Shown: one piece after another, positions 34,775 to 43,320 of the stretch
Layout of the letters: each line of letters starts with the position of its first letter
How positions within the stretch are numbered: the first letter of the stretch is position 1
NCBI GenBank assembly: GCA_964564625.1
Contig: CAZMBE010000012.1
Location: 1-64,000 of the forward strand
DNA: 64,000 bases
Source: UBA2185 sp964564625
GTDB taxonomy: Bacteria; Desulfobacterota; Syntrophia; Syntrophales; UBA2185
Direction: 5' to 3'
Position numbers and translations under genes: made by a program
Notes under the pieces: model-generated
The model's database searches: none
Seen by the model: only the letters and a program-made list of their open reading frames with translations
Told to the model about the DNA's origin: nothing

Positions 34775-34859
34775 TAAGAGACCTCTGAGATCTACCTTTC
34801 ATATATGCTCTATCGGCTATTATTCCTAAAGGTCTCTTACGTTCTCGAGAGGTCTCTTA
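34775..34859 (-). promoter_or_regulatory. Leader with two TAAGAGACCT repeats and one complementary copy
   Basis: In the leftward transcript TAAGAGACCT occurs at 34859-34850 and again exactly 20 bases on at 34839-34830, and its complement AGGTCTCTTA at 34784-34775. The first copy can pair with the third over 12 bases (34848-34859 with 34775-34786). The second pairs over 10. The two stems are mutually exclusive, as in an RNA switch. As DNA the same repeats could be an operator. Confidence 0.55.
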
Positions 34860-34880
34860 TTAAAACTGTTGTTTCTATAT

Positions 34881-34896
34881 TGCAATATTACTGCCA
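34881..34896 (-). promoter_or_regulatory. Sigma-54 promoter
   Basis: Leftward sequence TGGCAGTAATATTGCA matches the consensus TGGCACGNNNNTTGCW with GG and GC at the required 10-base spacing. Transcription would start near 34870 and run left through the repeats, the small frame and the two hairpins. It sits downstream of a sigma-54 activator gene and 165-290 bases from three dyad sites. Confidence 0.75.
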
Positions 34897-35061
34897 CTTT
34901 TATTTAGAATTTTATATTTTGCGTACACACATACCCCAATTCTCCTATATGTACATCAATAACAACTAGTTATATTTTTATTTTAAAAACTATAATATTG
35001 TGGTGGGGCTATAAGCATAATGTAAAGCATAGGGTTTCACAGGCTTTTTCATACAATGATT
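34897..35061. other. AT-rich spacer between sigma-54 promoter and upstream dyads
   Basis: About 165 AT-rich bases with no credible coding frame. It would be the DNA loop between activator sites and promoter. I see nothing else of note. Confidence 0.5.
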
Positions 35062-35167
35062 TGTGCGACATTCGCACAATACATACGGGATGACATTGGG
35101 GGATGCTAAGCTATTGAGGGCTTTAAGTTGTGTGCAATATCCGCACTTATCGTGCTTAATACGCACA
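35062..35167. promoter_or_regulatory. Three dyad sites TGTGC-N7-GCACA, likely activator binding sites
   Basis: Site 1 is TGTGC/GCACA at 35062-35078 (extended palindrome TTGTGCG..CGCACAA). Site 2 is TGTGC/GCAC at 35131-35146. Site 3 is CGTGC/GCACA at 35151-35167. All have a 7-base spacer between the GC pairs, and sites 2 and 3 are exactly 20 bases apart. They lie just past the stop of the sigma-54 activator gene and upstream of the sigma-54 promoter, the usual place for enhancer sites. Confidence 0.6.
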
Positions 35168-35183
35168 CATTTAGTATAATTAA

Positions 35184-37316
35184 TCAGTTGCTATGCTTAC
35201 TGATCTTCTTCTGTTCACGGATAAATTTATATCGCGATATGCTCAATTGTTTCGCTGCCACAGTTTTATTGCCGCCACTCATTTCAAGAGCATTTTCGAG
35301 TATTTTCTCTTTGATATCGTTCATGATTTTTTCCGTTACGGATGTGTAATGTATTTCACCGGAAAATAATGGAGGGAGAAATTTTTCAATTTCAACGTTA
35401 AGATACTTCTGCGTGGGAATCACTTTTATTTCCGCAGGAAGATCATCAGGTGTAATCGTTGTACCGATTCGCTGTAATATCATTACCCGTTCAATAATAT
35501 TTTTTAACTCACGAACATTGCCTGGCCAAGAATAGTTTTTCAGAATATTTTCGGCTTCTTTACTGAAGCCTCTCACTTTTTTTCCGAATTTCTTATTAAA
35601 CTCTTCTATATAATGTCGTGATAGAAGAAGGATGTCGTCAGATCTATCCCGAAGTGGCGGTATCACAATAGGAACAACCCTTATCCTGTAAAAAAGATCT
35701 TCCCGAAAGGAACCTTCACTTACCATTTTAGCTAGATCCATATTTGTAGAGAAAATGAATCTCACATCTATAGGTATATTTTCTGTACCTCCTAGTCGTC
35801 TGACATAACCATTTTCCAGCATTCTGAGGAATTTTACTTGCAACTGGATACTCATATCACCCACTTCATCTAACAGCAATGTTCCACCATTAGCATATTC
35901 CAGAAGCCCTATTTTTCTTTTTCTTGCGTCCGTAAATGCTCCTGCTTCATAGCCGAAAAGTTCACTTTCTAAAAGCGTTCCGGGAATAGCAGCACAATTT
36001 ACATCGACAAAAGGTTTTGAATGCCGGTTGCTCTGTCTATGAATTGCGCGCGCAATCAATTCTTTACCAGTACCGCTTTCACCCTGAATTAATATATTTG
36101 TATTATGTGAGGCTACTTCTTCTACCACATGGAATATGCCAATCATCTTTTTCGACTTGCCGATAATATTATGAAATCCTAATAAAATATCTTCCCGCTC
36201 CTTGAGTTTTTCAACTTCCGTTTTGAGAGATTCCGCTTCGAGGGATAGCATGGAATGCATAATCGCATTATCATATGATGTAACTGCATTTTTAACTAAT
36301 ATGTCGAGAATATTTATTTGATCCTGTGAGTAGCCGTCTGACAGCTTGGCGAGATATAATGCACCTTTAAACTTGTTTTTTATATGAAGGGGGAAGGCTA
36401 TCTCTGAGGAACATCCTTCATAAATGGGATAGATTGCAGCGCTGTCATCAGAATTACGACGCACCACAATACTCCCTGTATCCATTGTTCGTTTAATGAT
36501 ACTTTGCCCTATTTTTTTATCATACGCTTTTCTATCTTCGATGAACACCTTTCCACCATCGGTAACGAGACAGCGATCCTTTTCTATGTCAAGAAAATAT
36601 ACAAGTACCTTATCAGCGTTTGCAATCCTCAGGGCACTATTACTCAGAACATAGAGTATGTGATTATCAAGGACGCGGCTTATGTTTATCTCAGAAACAG
36701 CCTCCTGAAGAATCATGAGCTGACGTATCTTTTCCGCATTCGTTTCAAAAAGCCTCGTATTGTGAATAACGATGCTCATCTGACTCGCAAATGTCAGGAA
36801 GATGTTAATCTCTTCGGTGAAATATTTTATCTCCTCTTTGCACCACGCAGCAATAGTGCCAATCACTTCATCACCGATTTTCAGGGGCGCGCACATAATA
36901 GATCCCCTATTATAGACCTTTGTGAGCATACGATCGGTTTCGGTGATCCTGGGATCAGTATTCATATTTTCAATGGCTATGGGTAGACCTGATTTAGCCA
37001 CTTTTGTAGACAGACAATCATGTTCTCTAATATTAAGCGCAACGGAAAAGGCTATTTTTGTCTCTTCTGGATTATAATTTTTCACAACTTTTGTTTCCAG
37101 ATATTGTTTCGTTTCATCAACCAGACGAATGATCCCCATGTCGAAACCCATTGTATCGACGACTTCGTCTAATATTTTGGCCATGAGTTCATCCACATTG
37201 GACGGTGCCGTGAGGAAGGTGCTTATACGAAATATACTTTTCAGTAGTTTTTCTTTATCAAGCAAAGGAGCTGCTGATACTTTTAAGTAATCATTCTCAT
37301 TATCTATTGTTACCAT
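35184..37316 (-). CDS. Sigma-54 dependent activator with two GAF domains (GAFTDA variant)
   Basis: This 710-residue enhancer-binding protein has GAF-1 at about 20-190 and GAF-2 at about 205-355. The AAA+ domain spans 385-620 with Walker A GESGTGKE (412-419), sigma-contact loop GAFTDA (459-464, consensus GAFTGA) and Walker B LLLDEVGD (480-487). A Fis-type helix-turn-helix is at about 676-705 (GGNKTVAAKQLSISRYKFIR). GAF domains commonly bind small ligands or sense redox state. There is no receiver domain, so control is by ligand, not phosphorylation. The likely target is the sigma-54 promoter 300 bases downstream. Confidence 0.92.
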   Translation of the reverse strand: MVTIDNENDYLKVSAAPLLDKEKLLKSIFRISTFLTAPSNVDELMAKILDEVVDTMGFDMGIIRLVDETKQYLETKVVKNYNPEETKIAFSVALNIREHDCLSTKVAKSGLPIAIENMNTDPRITETDRMLTKVYNRGSIMCAPLKIGDEVIGTIAAWCKEEIKYFTEEINIFLTFASQMSIVIHNTRLFETNAEKIRQLMILQEAVSEINISRVLDNHILYVLSNSALRIANADKVLVYFLDIEKDRCLVTDGGKVFIEDRKAYDKKIGQSIIKRTMDTGSIVVRRNSDDSAAIYPIYEGCSSEIAFPLHIKNKFKGALYLAKLSDGYSQDQINILDILVKNAVTSYDNAIMHSMLSLEAESLKTEVEKLKEREDILLGFHNIIGKSKKMIGIFHVVEEVASHNTNILIQGESGTGKELIARAIHRQSNRHSKPFVDVNCAAIPGTLLESELFGYEAGAFTDARKRKIGLLEYANGGTLLLDEVGDMSIQLQVKFLRMLENGYVRRLGGTENIPIDVRFIFSTNMDLAKMVSEGSFREDLFYRIRVVPIVIPPLRDRSDDILLLSRHYIEEFNKKFGKKVRGFSKEAENILKNYSWPGNVRELKNIIERVMILQRIGTTITPDDLPAEIKVIPTQKYLNVEIEKFLPPLFSGEIHYTSVTEKIMNDIKEKILENALEMSGGNKTVAAKQLSISRYKFIREQKKISKHSN

Positions 37317-37415
37317 TGAATCTAGTCCTTCTCTAAATTAAACTTCATGCACTATAATGCTGTGAGACGTCGTATGTCTGATGGTGTATTCATCGCGATC
37401 TGCCGCATACACACA

Positions 37416-39449
37416 TCAACTCTTATCATACGCATGAAACTGCATGGAAAATATGGCTCTACCCTGAGTTGCAGAACGAAGGTCGGTTGAATATCCAAAC
37501 ATTTCCTTCAGAGGAACCCTGGCCTTTATTTCGCTTATTGTTCCTTTCGTTGTGATGGCTTGAATTTCTCCCCGTCGTGCATTTATATCTCCAATGACTT
37601 CACCCATAAATTCACCTGGCGTGATAATATCTACCATCATGATCGGTTCAAGCAATACAGGATCAGCCTGCATACATCCATTTTTTACCGCAGATGAAGC
37701 AGCTATTTTATACCCAAGTGTTGTAGATTCCCCGTCCCTAAACGATCCTCCTGTTATTGTCACCTTTATATCCACAATGGGGTAGCCGCTTATAACCCCG
37801 CTCAGAGATGCTTCTTCCACGCCCTCTTCTATCGCGGTATGGTATTCTGCCGGAATTACTGTTTCATCAATTTTTCTCACAAGCTCATTGCCCTCACCCC
37901 TGCTCTTAGGTTCAAGCAATAATCTCACATGGCCGTAATGTTTTCTTTCGCCAAGTTCCTTGTCAAAAAGTCCTTCGATCTCTATTCTTTTTTGAATAGT
38001 TTCCCGATATACAACCCTGGGTTTACCTACATTGACGCGCGCATTAAACTCTCGCTGTAATCTGTCAATGAGGATTTCCAGATGAAGTTCCCCCATACCT
38101 GAAACAACAGTTTGGGAAGTCTCATCATTGTACTTTACTTTGATTGTAGGATCCTCTTCCATAAGTTTTGCCAATGCCACTGTCAGCTTTTCCTGATCTG
38201 CCGGAGTTTTGGCCTCGATAGCCTGACTTATCACCGGTTCATAGAACTCTATTGGTTCAAGAAGGATCGGACAAGATTCATCACATATTGTATTTCCAGT
38301 GGTTGTATCTTTGAGGCCCATAATGGCGACAATCCCGCCTGCCCCGCACCGCTCAATCCTCTCCCGTTTATTCGCATGCATTTTTAACAGACGGGCGATT
38401 TTCTCTTTCTTCCCGATGCTGGCATTATATACATCATCGCCTGCCTTGATCTGTCCCGAATACACTCTCAGATACGTCAACTTCCTTCCTTCATCTTGCA
38501 TGATTTTGAATGCGAGAGCGGCTAGGGGTTCATCGTCGCTGCTAAGTCGTATTTCTTCTTCTCTGGTCAAGGGATTGATACCGTTAACAGGGGGGATGTC
38601 TTCCGGTGATGGTAAAAAATGGACAATCGCATCGAGTAATATTTGAATGCCCTTGTTTCTCAAAGCAGTACCGCACATGACTGGCACGGCTTTCAGAGAG
38701 ATTGTTGCGTCCCTGATCGCCTGGATTATTTCTTTCTCCTGAATCTCGGTCCCCTCCAAATACTTCTCTGCAATATAATCATCCATCTCGGCGAGCGATT
38801 CTATAAGCTTCTCCCGGTACTCCCTGACCTCTTGAGCGATATCTGCCGGAATATCCGTAACTGTGAAAGACACGCCAAGTTTGCTGTCATCCCAGGTCAC
38901 TGCTTTCTGTTTGATTAAGTCTATTATTCCTTTAAAATGTTCCTCCTGTCCAAAGGGTATTTGAATAGGTAGAGGCCTTGAATTAAACCTCTCACTCATT
39001 GTTTTTATGGTTCCAAAATAATCGGCGCCTATCCTGTCCATCTTATTGATGAAAGCAATCTTGGGAACCCCATATTTATCTGCCTGATGCCAGACCGTTT
39101 CTGATTGGGGTTCTACACCGCCGACGGCACAAAACACCACCAAGGCCCCATCAAGAACTCTCAGAGAGCGCTCAACTTCCATGGTAAAATCAACATGGCC
39201 AGGTGTGTCAATGATCTGGATCTCATGATTAGCCCACGTACAGGCTGTCACGGCAGATGTTATTGTAATCCCTCTCTCCTGTTCCTGGGGCATCCAATCC
39301 ATCGTGGCTTCACCATTATGAACCTCACCCATCTTATACAATCTCCCCGCATAAAACAGGATCCTCTCCGTCACAGTAGTTTTACCGGCATCAATATGGG
39401 CAATGATCCCTATATTTCTTGTTCTGGAAAGTTTTTTTCTTGAAGCCAT
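37416..39449 (-). CDS. fusA: Translation elongation factor G
   Basis: The 677-residue EF-G has G1 AHIDAGKTTVTERILFYAG, G3 DTPGHVDF and NKMDRIGADY, followed by domains II-V ending YSTDLRSATQGRAIFSMQFHAY (GYSTDLRS, QGRA). It drives ribosomal translocation or recycling. It stands outside the str operon and is slightly short, so it may be a second EF-G copy (fusA2/EF-G2 type). The P-loop and switch motifs look functional. Confidence 0.93.
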   Translation of the reverse strand: MASRKKLSRTRNIGIIAHIDAGKTTVTERILFYAGRLYKMGEVHNGEATMDWMPQEQERGITITSAVTACTWANHEIQIIDTPGHVDFTMEVERSLRVLDGALVVFCAVGGVEPQSETVWHQADKYGVPKIAFINKMDRIGADYFGTIKTMSERFNSRPLPIQIPFGQEEHFKGIIDLIKQKAVTWDDSKLGVSFTVTDIPADIAQEVREYREKLIESLAEMDDYIAEKYLEGTEIQEKEIIQAIRDATISLKAVPVMCGTALRNKGIQILLDAIVHFLPSPEDIPPVNGINPLTREEEIRLSSDDEPLAALAFKIMQDEGRKLTYLRVYSGQIKAGDDVYNASIGKKEKIARLLKMHANKRERIERCGAGGIVAIMGLKDTTTGNTICDESCPILLEPIEFYEPVISQAIEAKTPADQEKLTVALAKLMEEDPTIKVKYNDETSQTVVSGMGELHLEILIDRLQREFNARVNVGKPRVVYRETIQKRIEIEGLFDKELGERKHYGHVRLLLEPKSRGEGNELVRKIDETVIPAEYHTAIEEGVEEASLSGVISGYPIVDIKVTITGGSFRDGESTTLGYKIAASSAVKNGCMQADPVLLEPIMMVDIITPGEFMGEVIGDINARRGEIQAITTKGTISEIKARVPLKEMFGYSTDLRSATQGRAIFSMQFHAYDKS

Positions 39450-39491
39450 AACTTTATATTCAGCGAGATAAACGTCTTGATATCTAAGTTA

Positions 39492-40109
39492 TCATCCCTC
39501 TCTTGAACCAGGTGCCAACATTTCTTTATTCATACTAAACGGATGCCTCGTATCAATATGCCCTTTAATGGATTCCACTTCTTTTCCATCCACCAGTAAT
39601 TTTACTTTTTTTATCCCGTTGATATTGCGTATGAGCGTATTGGTAAGCGAATATATCGTTGTCATTTCGCTGGCGCTGCTTCCCGGATGATATTGCGTTA
39701 GATTATTATCGAAACTGACATACGCTGTTTTCTTGTCATCTATTTTGATGCTTTCCAGGGAAACCTTTTCCGGAAAAGTATTCACCAGTTTCGTCTTTGA
39801 ACCATCGAGTAATGCTTTTACGATTTCCCCCGCCTGACCTTCCACACTTTCTTCTTTGGGGACATACCTCTTTTCCGCTACTAAAAACCGTTCATTCATA
39901 TCGGAAAAATAGAGAACCACCTCCTGCTTCTCTCTTTTTGCAACGCTGCCTTTAGTTGGCGGAAATACATATTCAAAGAGTACGACAAAGAAAATGATCA
40001 AGAATGCGACTATGGAAACAACTATCAAAAAAAGAACAGATTTCCTCATGCGTTTTTTCTTCTTCTTTACCTTTATCTCGTCGGTTCTTATCTTTCTCTT
40101 TGTAACCAT
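39492..40109 (-). CDS. GerMN-domain membrane-anchored protein
   Basis: The 205-residue protein has a very basic cytoplasmic N-terminus (KRKIRTDEIKVKKKKKR), one membrane helix (about 24-48) and an extracytoplasmic GerMN domain (about 60-190; AEKRYVP, IVKALLDGSKTKLVNTFPE, SLTNTLIRNINGIKKVKLLVDGKEV). GerMN domains occur in spore germination proteins and in envelope proteins of non-sporeformers; the role here is unknown. It lies 42 bases upstream of fusA on the same strand. Confidence 0.82.
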   Translation of the reverse strand: MVTKRKIRTDEIKVKKKKKRMRKSVLFLIVVSIVAFLIIFFVVLFEYVFPPTKGSVAKREKQEVVLYFSDMNERFLVAEKRYVPKEESVEGQAGEIVKALLDGSKTKLVNTFPEKVSLESIKIDDKKTAYVSFDNNLTQYHPGSSASEMTTIYSLTNTLIRNINGIKKVKLLVDGKEVESIKGHIDTRHPFSMNKEMLAPGSREG

Positions 40110-40522
40110 TGTCCGTTTTTCTCCTTAATTGATATCCGAGTGACAAAAGCCGCTCCCCCCTGACTCCTTACATAGAAAATTTAGCTCAAGCGATTGTTGG
40201 TTATGCAGTAATACTCATCTTTGTCCTGTAAGATTCCCCAAAAGATCCCTTGCTCAGGGATTTAAAAGGAAATGTCACTTTTACGCCCTTATGAAAACCG
40301 ACTCGCGATGCTTCTCTTCTCAAACAAGGCGTGTTCTTCCAGTCTTCATAAAAACGGCGATAATGTAGGGTATTTTCACAACAGTGTCAAGTGCGATGAA
40401 GTCATCAAAAGGCGATAATTCGGTCGAATATGAGAGGCGTCGCACTCAAGGAAGGATACTGTCATAATACAACACTAGCAGCAATGAGACCTTCATACAA
40501 TGGGTCAGGCTCTCGTCAGTTG
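40110..40522 (-). other. 413-base gap with a promoter-terminator pair, possible small RNA
   Basis: Leftward, TTGACA (40385-40390) and TACATT (40362-40367) are 17 bases apart. About 110 bases on, a stem AATCCCT/AGGGATC (40244-40262, loop GAGCA) is followed by TTTT. No reading frame of note lies between them. The pair could delimit a short RNA, or the hairpin may simply end transcription of the HD gene upstream. Confidence 0.35.
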
Positions 40523-41107
40523 CTATACATTATTATTGCTGCCGCCATTAATCCACCAGTCGCTTTTACCTTTGAACCACCATTGTGACGAATCTGTGTT
40601 GATAATGCTGACCGCAAGTTTTTTCGCTGTCTCGGTACAGAGTCGTTTGCTGGCAAATTCAATCCAGTCTTTAGTATATTTATTCCCCAGATCCCCGTAT
40701 TCCTTTAACTGAAGAATAAGAGATAGCTGGTCGGCGTCATGGGCAATAAGAGCCTCTTTTGTTTTTTTTTCATTAAATTCATGAATGGCAGCTTTAATTT
40801 CCTCGCCAAAGAAAAGGGTCTCCGTCAGCTCTCTTATCGCTTTCTCTTCATTTACGGTAACATATTTCTTATACATATAGTTCATATCCCCGGTCCTGGC
40901 TTCGGGGAGATCATGGACAAGACATATTTTCAGTACTTTTAGTTCATCAACTTCTGTTTCAAGCTTGCTTAACGCAAATCCTATGAATATCGTTCTCAAC
41001 ACATGTTCTGCCACTGATTCGCAACCGGAACCTAAAAAACGAAAACCCGTTCTCGGGGTTTTCTTCAACATACCAACCTCAAATAAAAAATTAGCTATGT
41101 CTCTCAT
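40523..41107 (-). CDS. HD-domain hydrolase, YfbR-like 5'-nucleotidase family
   Basis: The 194-residue HD-superfamily protein has ESVAEHVLRTIFIGFAL, CLVHDLPEARTGDM (HD motif) and LIAHDADQLSLILQLKEY, as in YfbR-type deoxyribonucleoside 5'-monophosphatases and related HD3 proteins. Metal-dependent phosphate hydrolysis is expected. It starts two bases after the stop of the small gene at 41109, so they are co-expressed. Confidence 0.82.
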   Translation of the reverse strand: MRDIANFLFEVGMLKKTPRTGFRFLGSGCESVAEHVLRTIFIGFALSKLETEVDELKVLKICLVHDLPEARTGDMNYMYKKYVTVNEEKAIRELTETLFFGEEIKAAIHEFNEKKTKEALIAHDADQLSLILQLKEYGDLGNKYTKDWIEFASKRLCTETAKKLAVSIINTDSSQWWFKGKSDWWINGGSNNNV

Positions 41108-41108
41108 T

Positions 41109-41330
41109 TTACCCCTTTTTTAATATTTTAATCCTGTTTTCCATCATATCTGAGATCTTCCTTATTTGCAACTGAAGCGAGGCAATCCCTTCAGGCTTCA
41201 TTGATAATACTTTATCAAGATGTGACTTCCAGTATTCCAATAGAGATATTTCGTTCTCTTTCACCTTTTTATCAAATTTTGTCTGGATCTCTTTTATAAG
41301 TGCTTTATGGTTTTCCATGCCAATTATCAT
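41109..41330 (-). CDS. Small helical protein of unknown function
   Basis: The 73-residue charged, predicted all-helical protein (KALIKEIQTKFDKKVKENEISLL..) has no recognised domain. Its first ATG follows AGAGGTGG too closely and the second (MENHK) rather far, so the start is ambiguous. Tight spacing to the downstream HD hydrolase suggests they act together. Confidence 0.6.
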   Translation of the reverse strand: MIIGMENHKALIKEIQTKFDKKVKENEISLLEYWKSHLDKVLSMKPEGIASLQLQIRKISDMMENRIKILKKG

Positions 41331-41560
41331 CCACCTCTATTAGTTAGCTCACATTGCGCTTCATTATATCACGTATCATAGTTGTTGCAACCGGTGATAT
41401 TTTAAAACATAGATTGAATCAGAGATTTAAAAATGATAAGCAACTACATCCGCGTAATGCTATTGATACATTTTACTTTGCACCACAATCCAATTATGCT
41501 AATCATCTAAATGTTCTGTTTTTTATATCTACACTGTGGCCCATAAGATGAGGTATTACT

Positions 41561-43198
41561 ATGAACTATCTCCGATCATCAGCTTTTTTTCTCATTCTTA
41601 TATCATGTATCTTTCTATCTGACAGCTTCAACGTCGTTCTTGCGAAAGACGAAACGGCTCATCTCGAATTTCGAAAATCAGCTACATCCCTTTCAAAAAA
41701 GCGTCCCTATGTTGTCAAAAAAGGTGAGTGGCTCTTTGATATATTACGAACACAGGCTGGCATTACATCAGGTCGATATACCTTAATAAAGGCTCTTAAT
41801 CCCCAAATACAAGATATAGATAAAATTGAACCAGGCGATGTAATATATCTCCCCGACATAGATCCTCGCGGCGATGGGTCAGCGAATTATATTATCAGGA
41901 AAGGTGATTCCATAACCAGAATTGCTATCCGTCATTTACATGTTAACTCTTCAGAATTGCACAAGACCATAAATCTTATTAAACGACTGAATCCCTATAT
42001 TAAAAACTATGACCTGATTTATCCCGGACATGCCTTGCGGCTGCCACGAAAAGGGATTTTCCTTGGCAAACAGGAAGCTGGGGTTTCAGAGCCTGAGACA
42101 TTGTTTCAAATCAAAGATGATCCCAAAGAAACGCAGGCTATATTGCCGGCACTACATCTCGCAATCGTTGGACATGTGATCAACCGTATGAACGGAACCT
42201 TTTTAACAGCAGGCAAATATTATATACCTCTTCCTCAAGCAAGACAGGTAACTATTGACTGCTCTACAATTCCGGTTGCTGAACTTGACGATGGAAGCGT
42301 GATTTTCCTGGATTTTGCTGATCGAATACCGGATGCTCTCAATACCATTATCAAAGCGAACTGGAAAAATTACACATTTCTGAAAGTCAATAGACTTGAG
42401 AGCACGGCAGCCATTCTTATGAAAATAATCGACACATCAAATGCCTATGCAATGACAAAAAGCACGAATCCACTCATAGTGGGAGAATTCCCACGGACAA
42501 CCATTGCCGTCGATTGGCTAATCACGAAGAAGAACCCCTCTGACAAATCGTATTCACAGGGGCTGTCCTTTATCAGGGATATATCACATCTCTTGCCCAG
42601 AAATTTGATTGTGTACGCGGAAAAACACGGTTTGATCGTTACAGAAATCCTGGATGGCCAAGGTGTTATAAGTGCCCCGTTTGAACAATATGCAATGCCA
42701 CAGTTATCTACCCTACCCTCTGGCACAAACATTGAACTTGCCGATGCGCTTTTTATTTTGCTTGGTTACTCAACAGCGAAAGATTCTGAGATTGTTGCAG
42801 GTGAAAAAGGCAAAGAAAATTTTAACCTGTCCATGAAAACTGACCTGCTTGCAACAAAAGGGAATAAAATTGTCGCAGTATTTCACCCACGGAAGATATC
42901 CCAGCAAAACATAGACAATCTGAAAAACAGTGGAACGGAGGTCGTCTTATTTGAGGATGGAGACCCTCTCAAATCCGTTATTGGGAAAATTCTACAGGCT
43001 GCACATATTCCTTTCTCGCATGAAAACTTTTTGTTTTCATTTCCTGAAAAGACCTCTTACCCAAAGGGTACCATCAGTTTCCCCGCCTTTAAAATAGCAC
43101 AGGACAAAGGATATATCTATCTGACTGAATTCGACATTGATCGTGATATCTATGGACTGCTCAATAACAAGTCGGGCGTAACCATAGTCAGGTATTGA
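41561..43198 (+). CDS. Exported LysM protein of unknown function
   Basis: The 545-residue protein has a signal peptide (to VVLA) and two LysM-type repeats at about 48-100 and 110-165 (YVVKKGEWLFDILRT; YIIRKGDSITRIAI). A long C-terminal region of about 370 residues matches nothing I know. It probably binds peptidoglycan in the periplasm. No catalytic motif is visible. It stands alone between divergent and downstream genes. Confidence 0.75.
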   Translation: MNYLRSSAFFLILISCIFLSDSFNVVLAKDETAHLEFRKSATSLSKKRPYVVKKGEWLFDILRTQAGITSGRYTLIKALNPQIQDIDKIEPGDVIYLPDIDPRGDGSANYIIRKGDSITRIAIRHLHVNSSELHKTINLIKRLNPYIKNYDLIYPGHALRLPRKGIFLGKQEAGVSEPETLFQIKDDPKETQAILPALHLAIVGHVINRMNGTFLTAGKYYIPLPQARQVTIDCSTIPVAELDDGSVIFLDFADRIPDALNTIIKANWKNYTFLKVNRLESTAAILMKIIDTSNAYAMTKSTNPLIVGEFPRTTIAVDWLITKKNPSDKSYSQGLSFIRDISHLLPRNLIVYAEKHGLIVTEILDGQGVISAPFEQYAMPQLSTLPSGTNIELADALFILLGYSTAKDSEIVAGEKGKENFNLSMKTDLLATKGNKIVAVFHPRKISQQNIDNLKNSGTEVVLFEDGDPLKSVIGKILQAAHIPFSHENFLFSFPEKTSYPKGTISFPAFKIAQDKGYIYLTEFDIDRDIYGLLNNKSGVTIVRY

Positions 43199-43320
43199 GG
43201 TTCATCCCCTAAAATGTTGACAGCGCCTTATATGTTCAAGGGATTACGCATGTCAGTGGATGATGCAGACATTTAAATCCGTTACGTCATTTTCACAACA
43301 GACTGGGAGCATCACTATTA

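Noticed and set aside
41354..41551. 65-codon rightward gene before the LysM gene
   Set aside because: No ribosome site, low-complexity composition, lies in the promoter region of the LysM gene.
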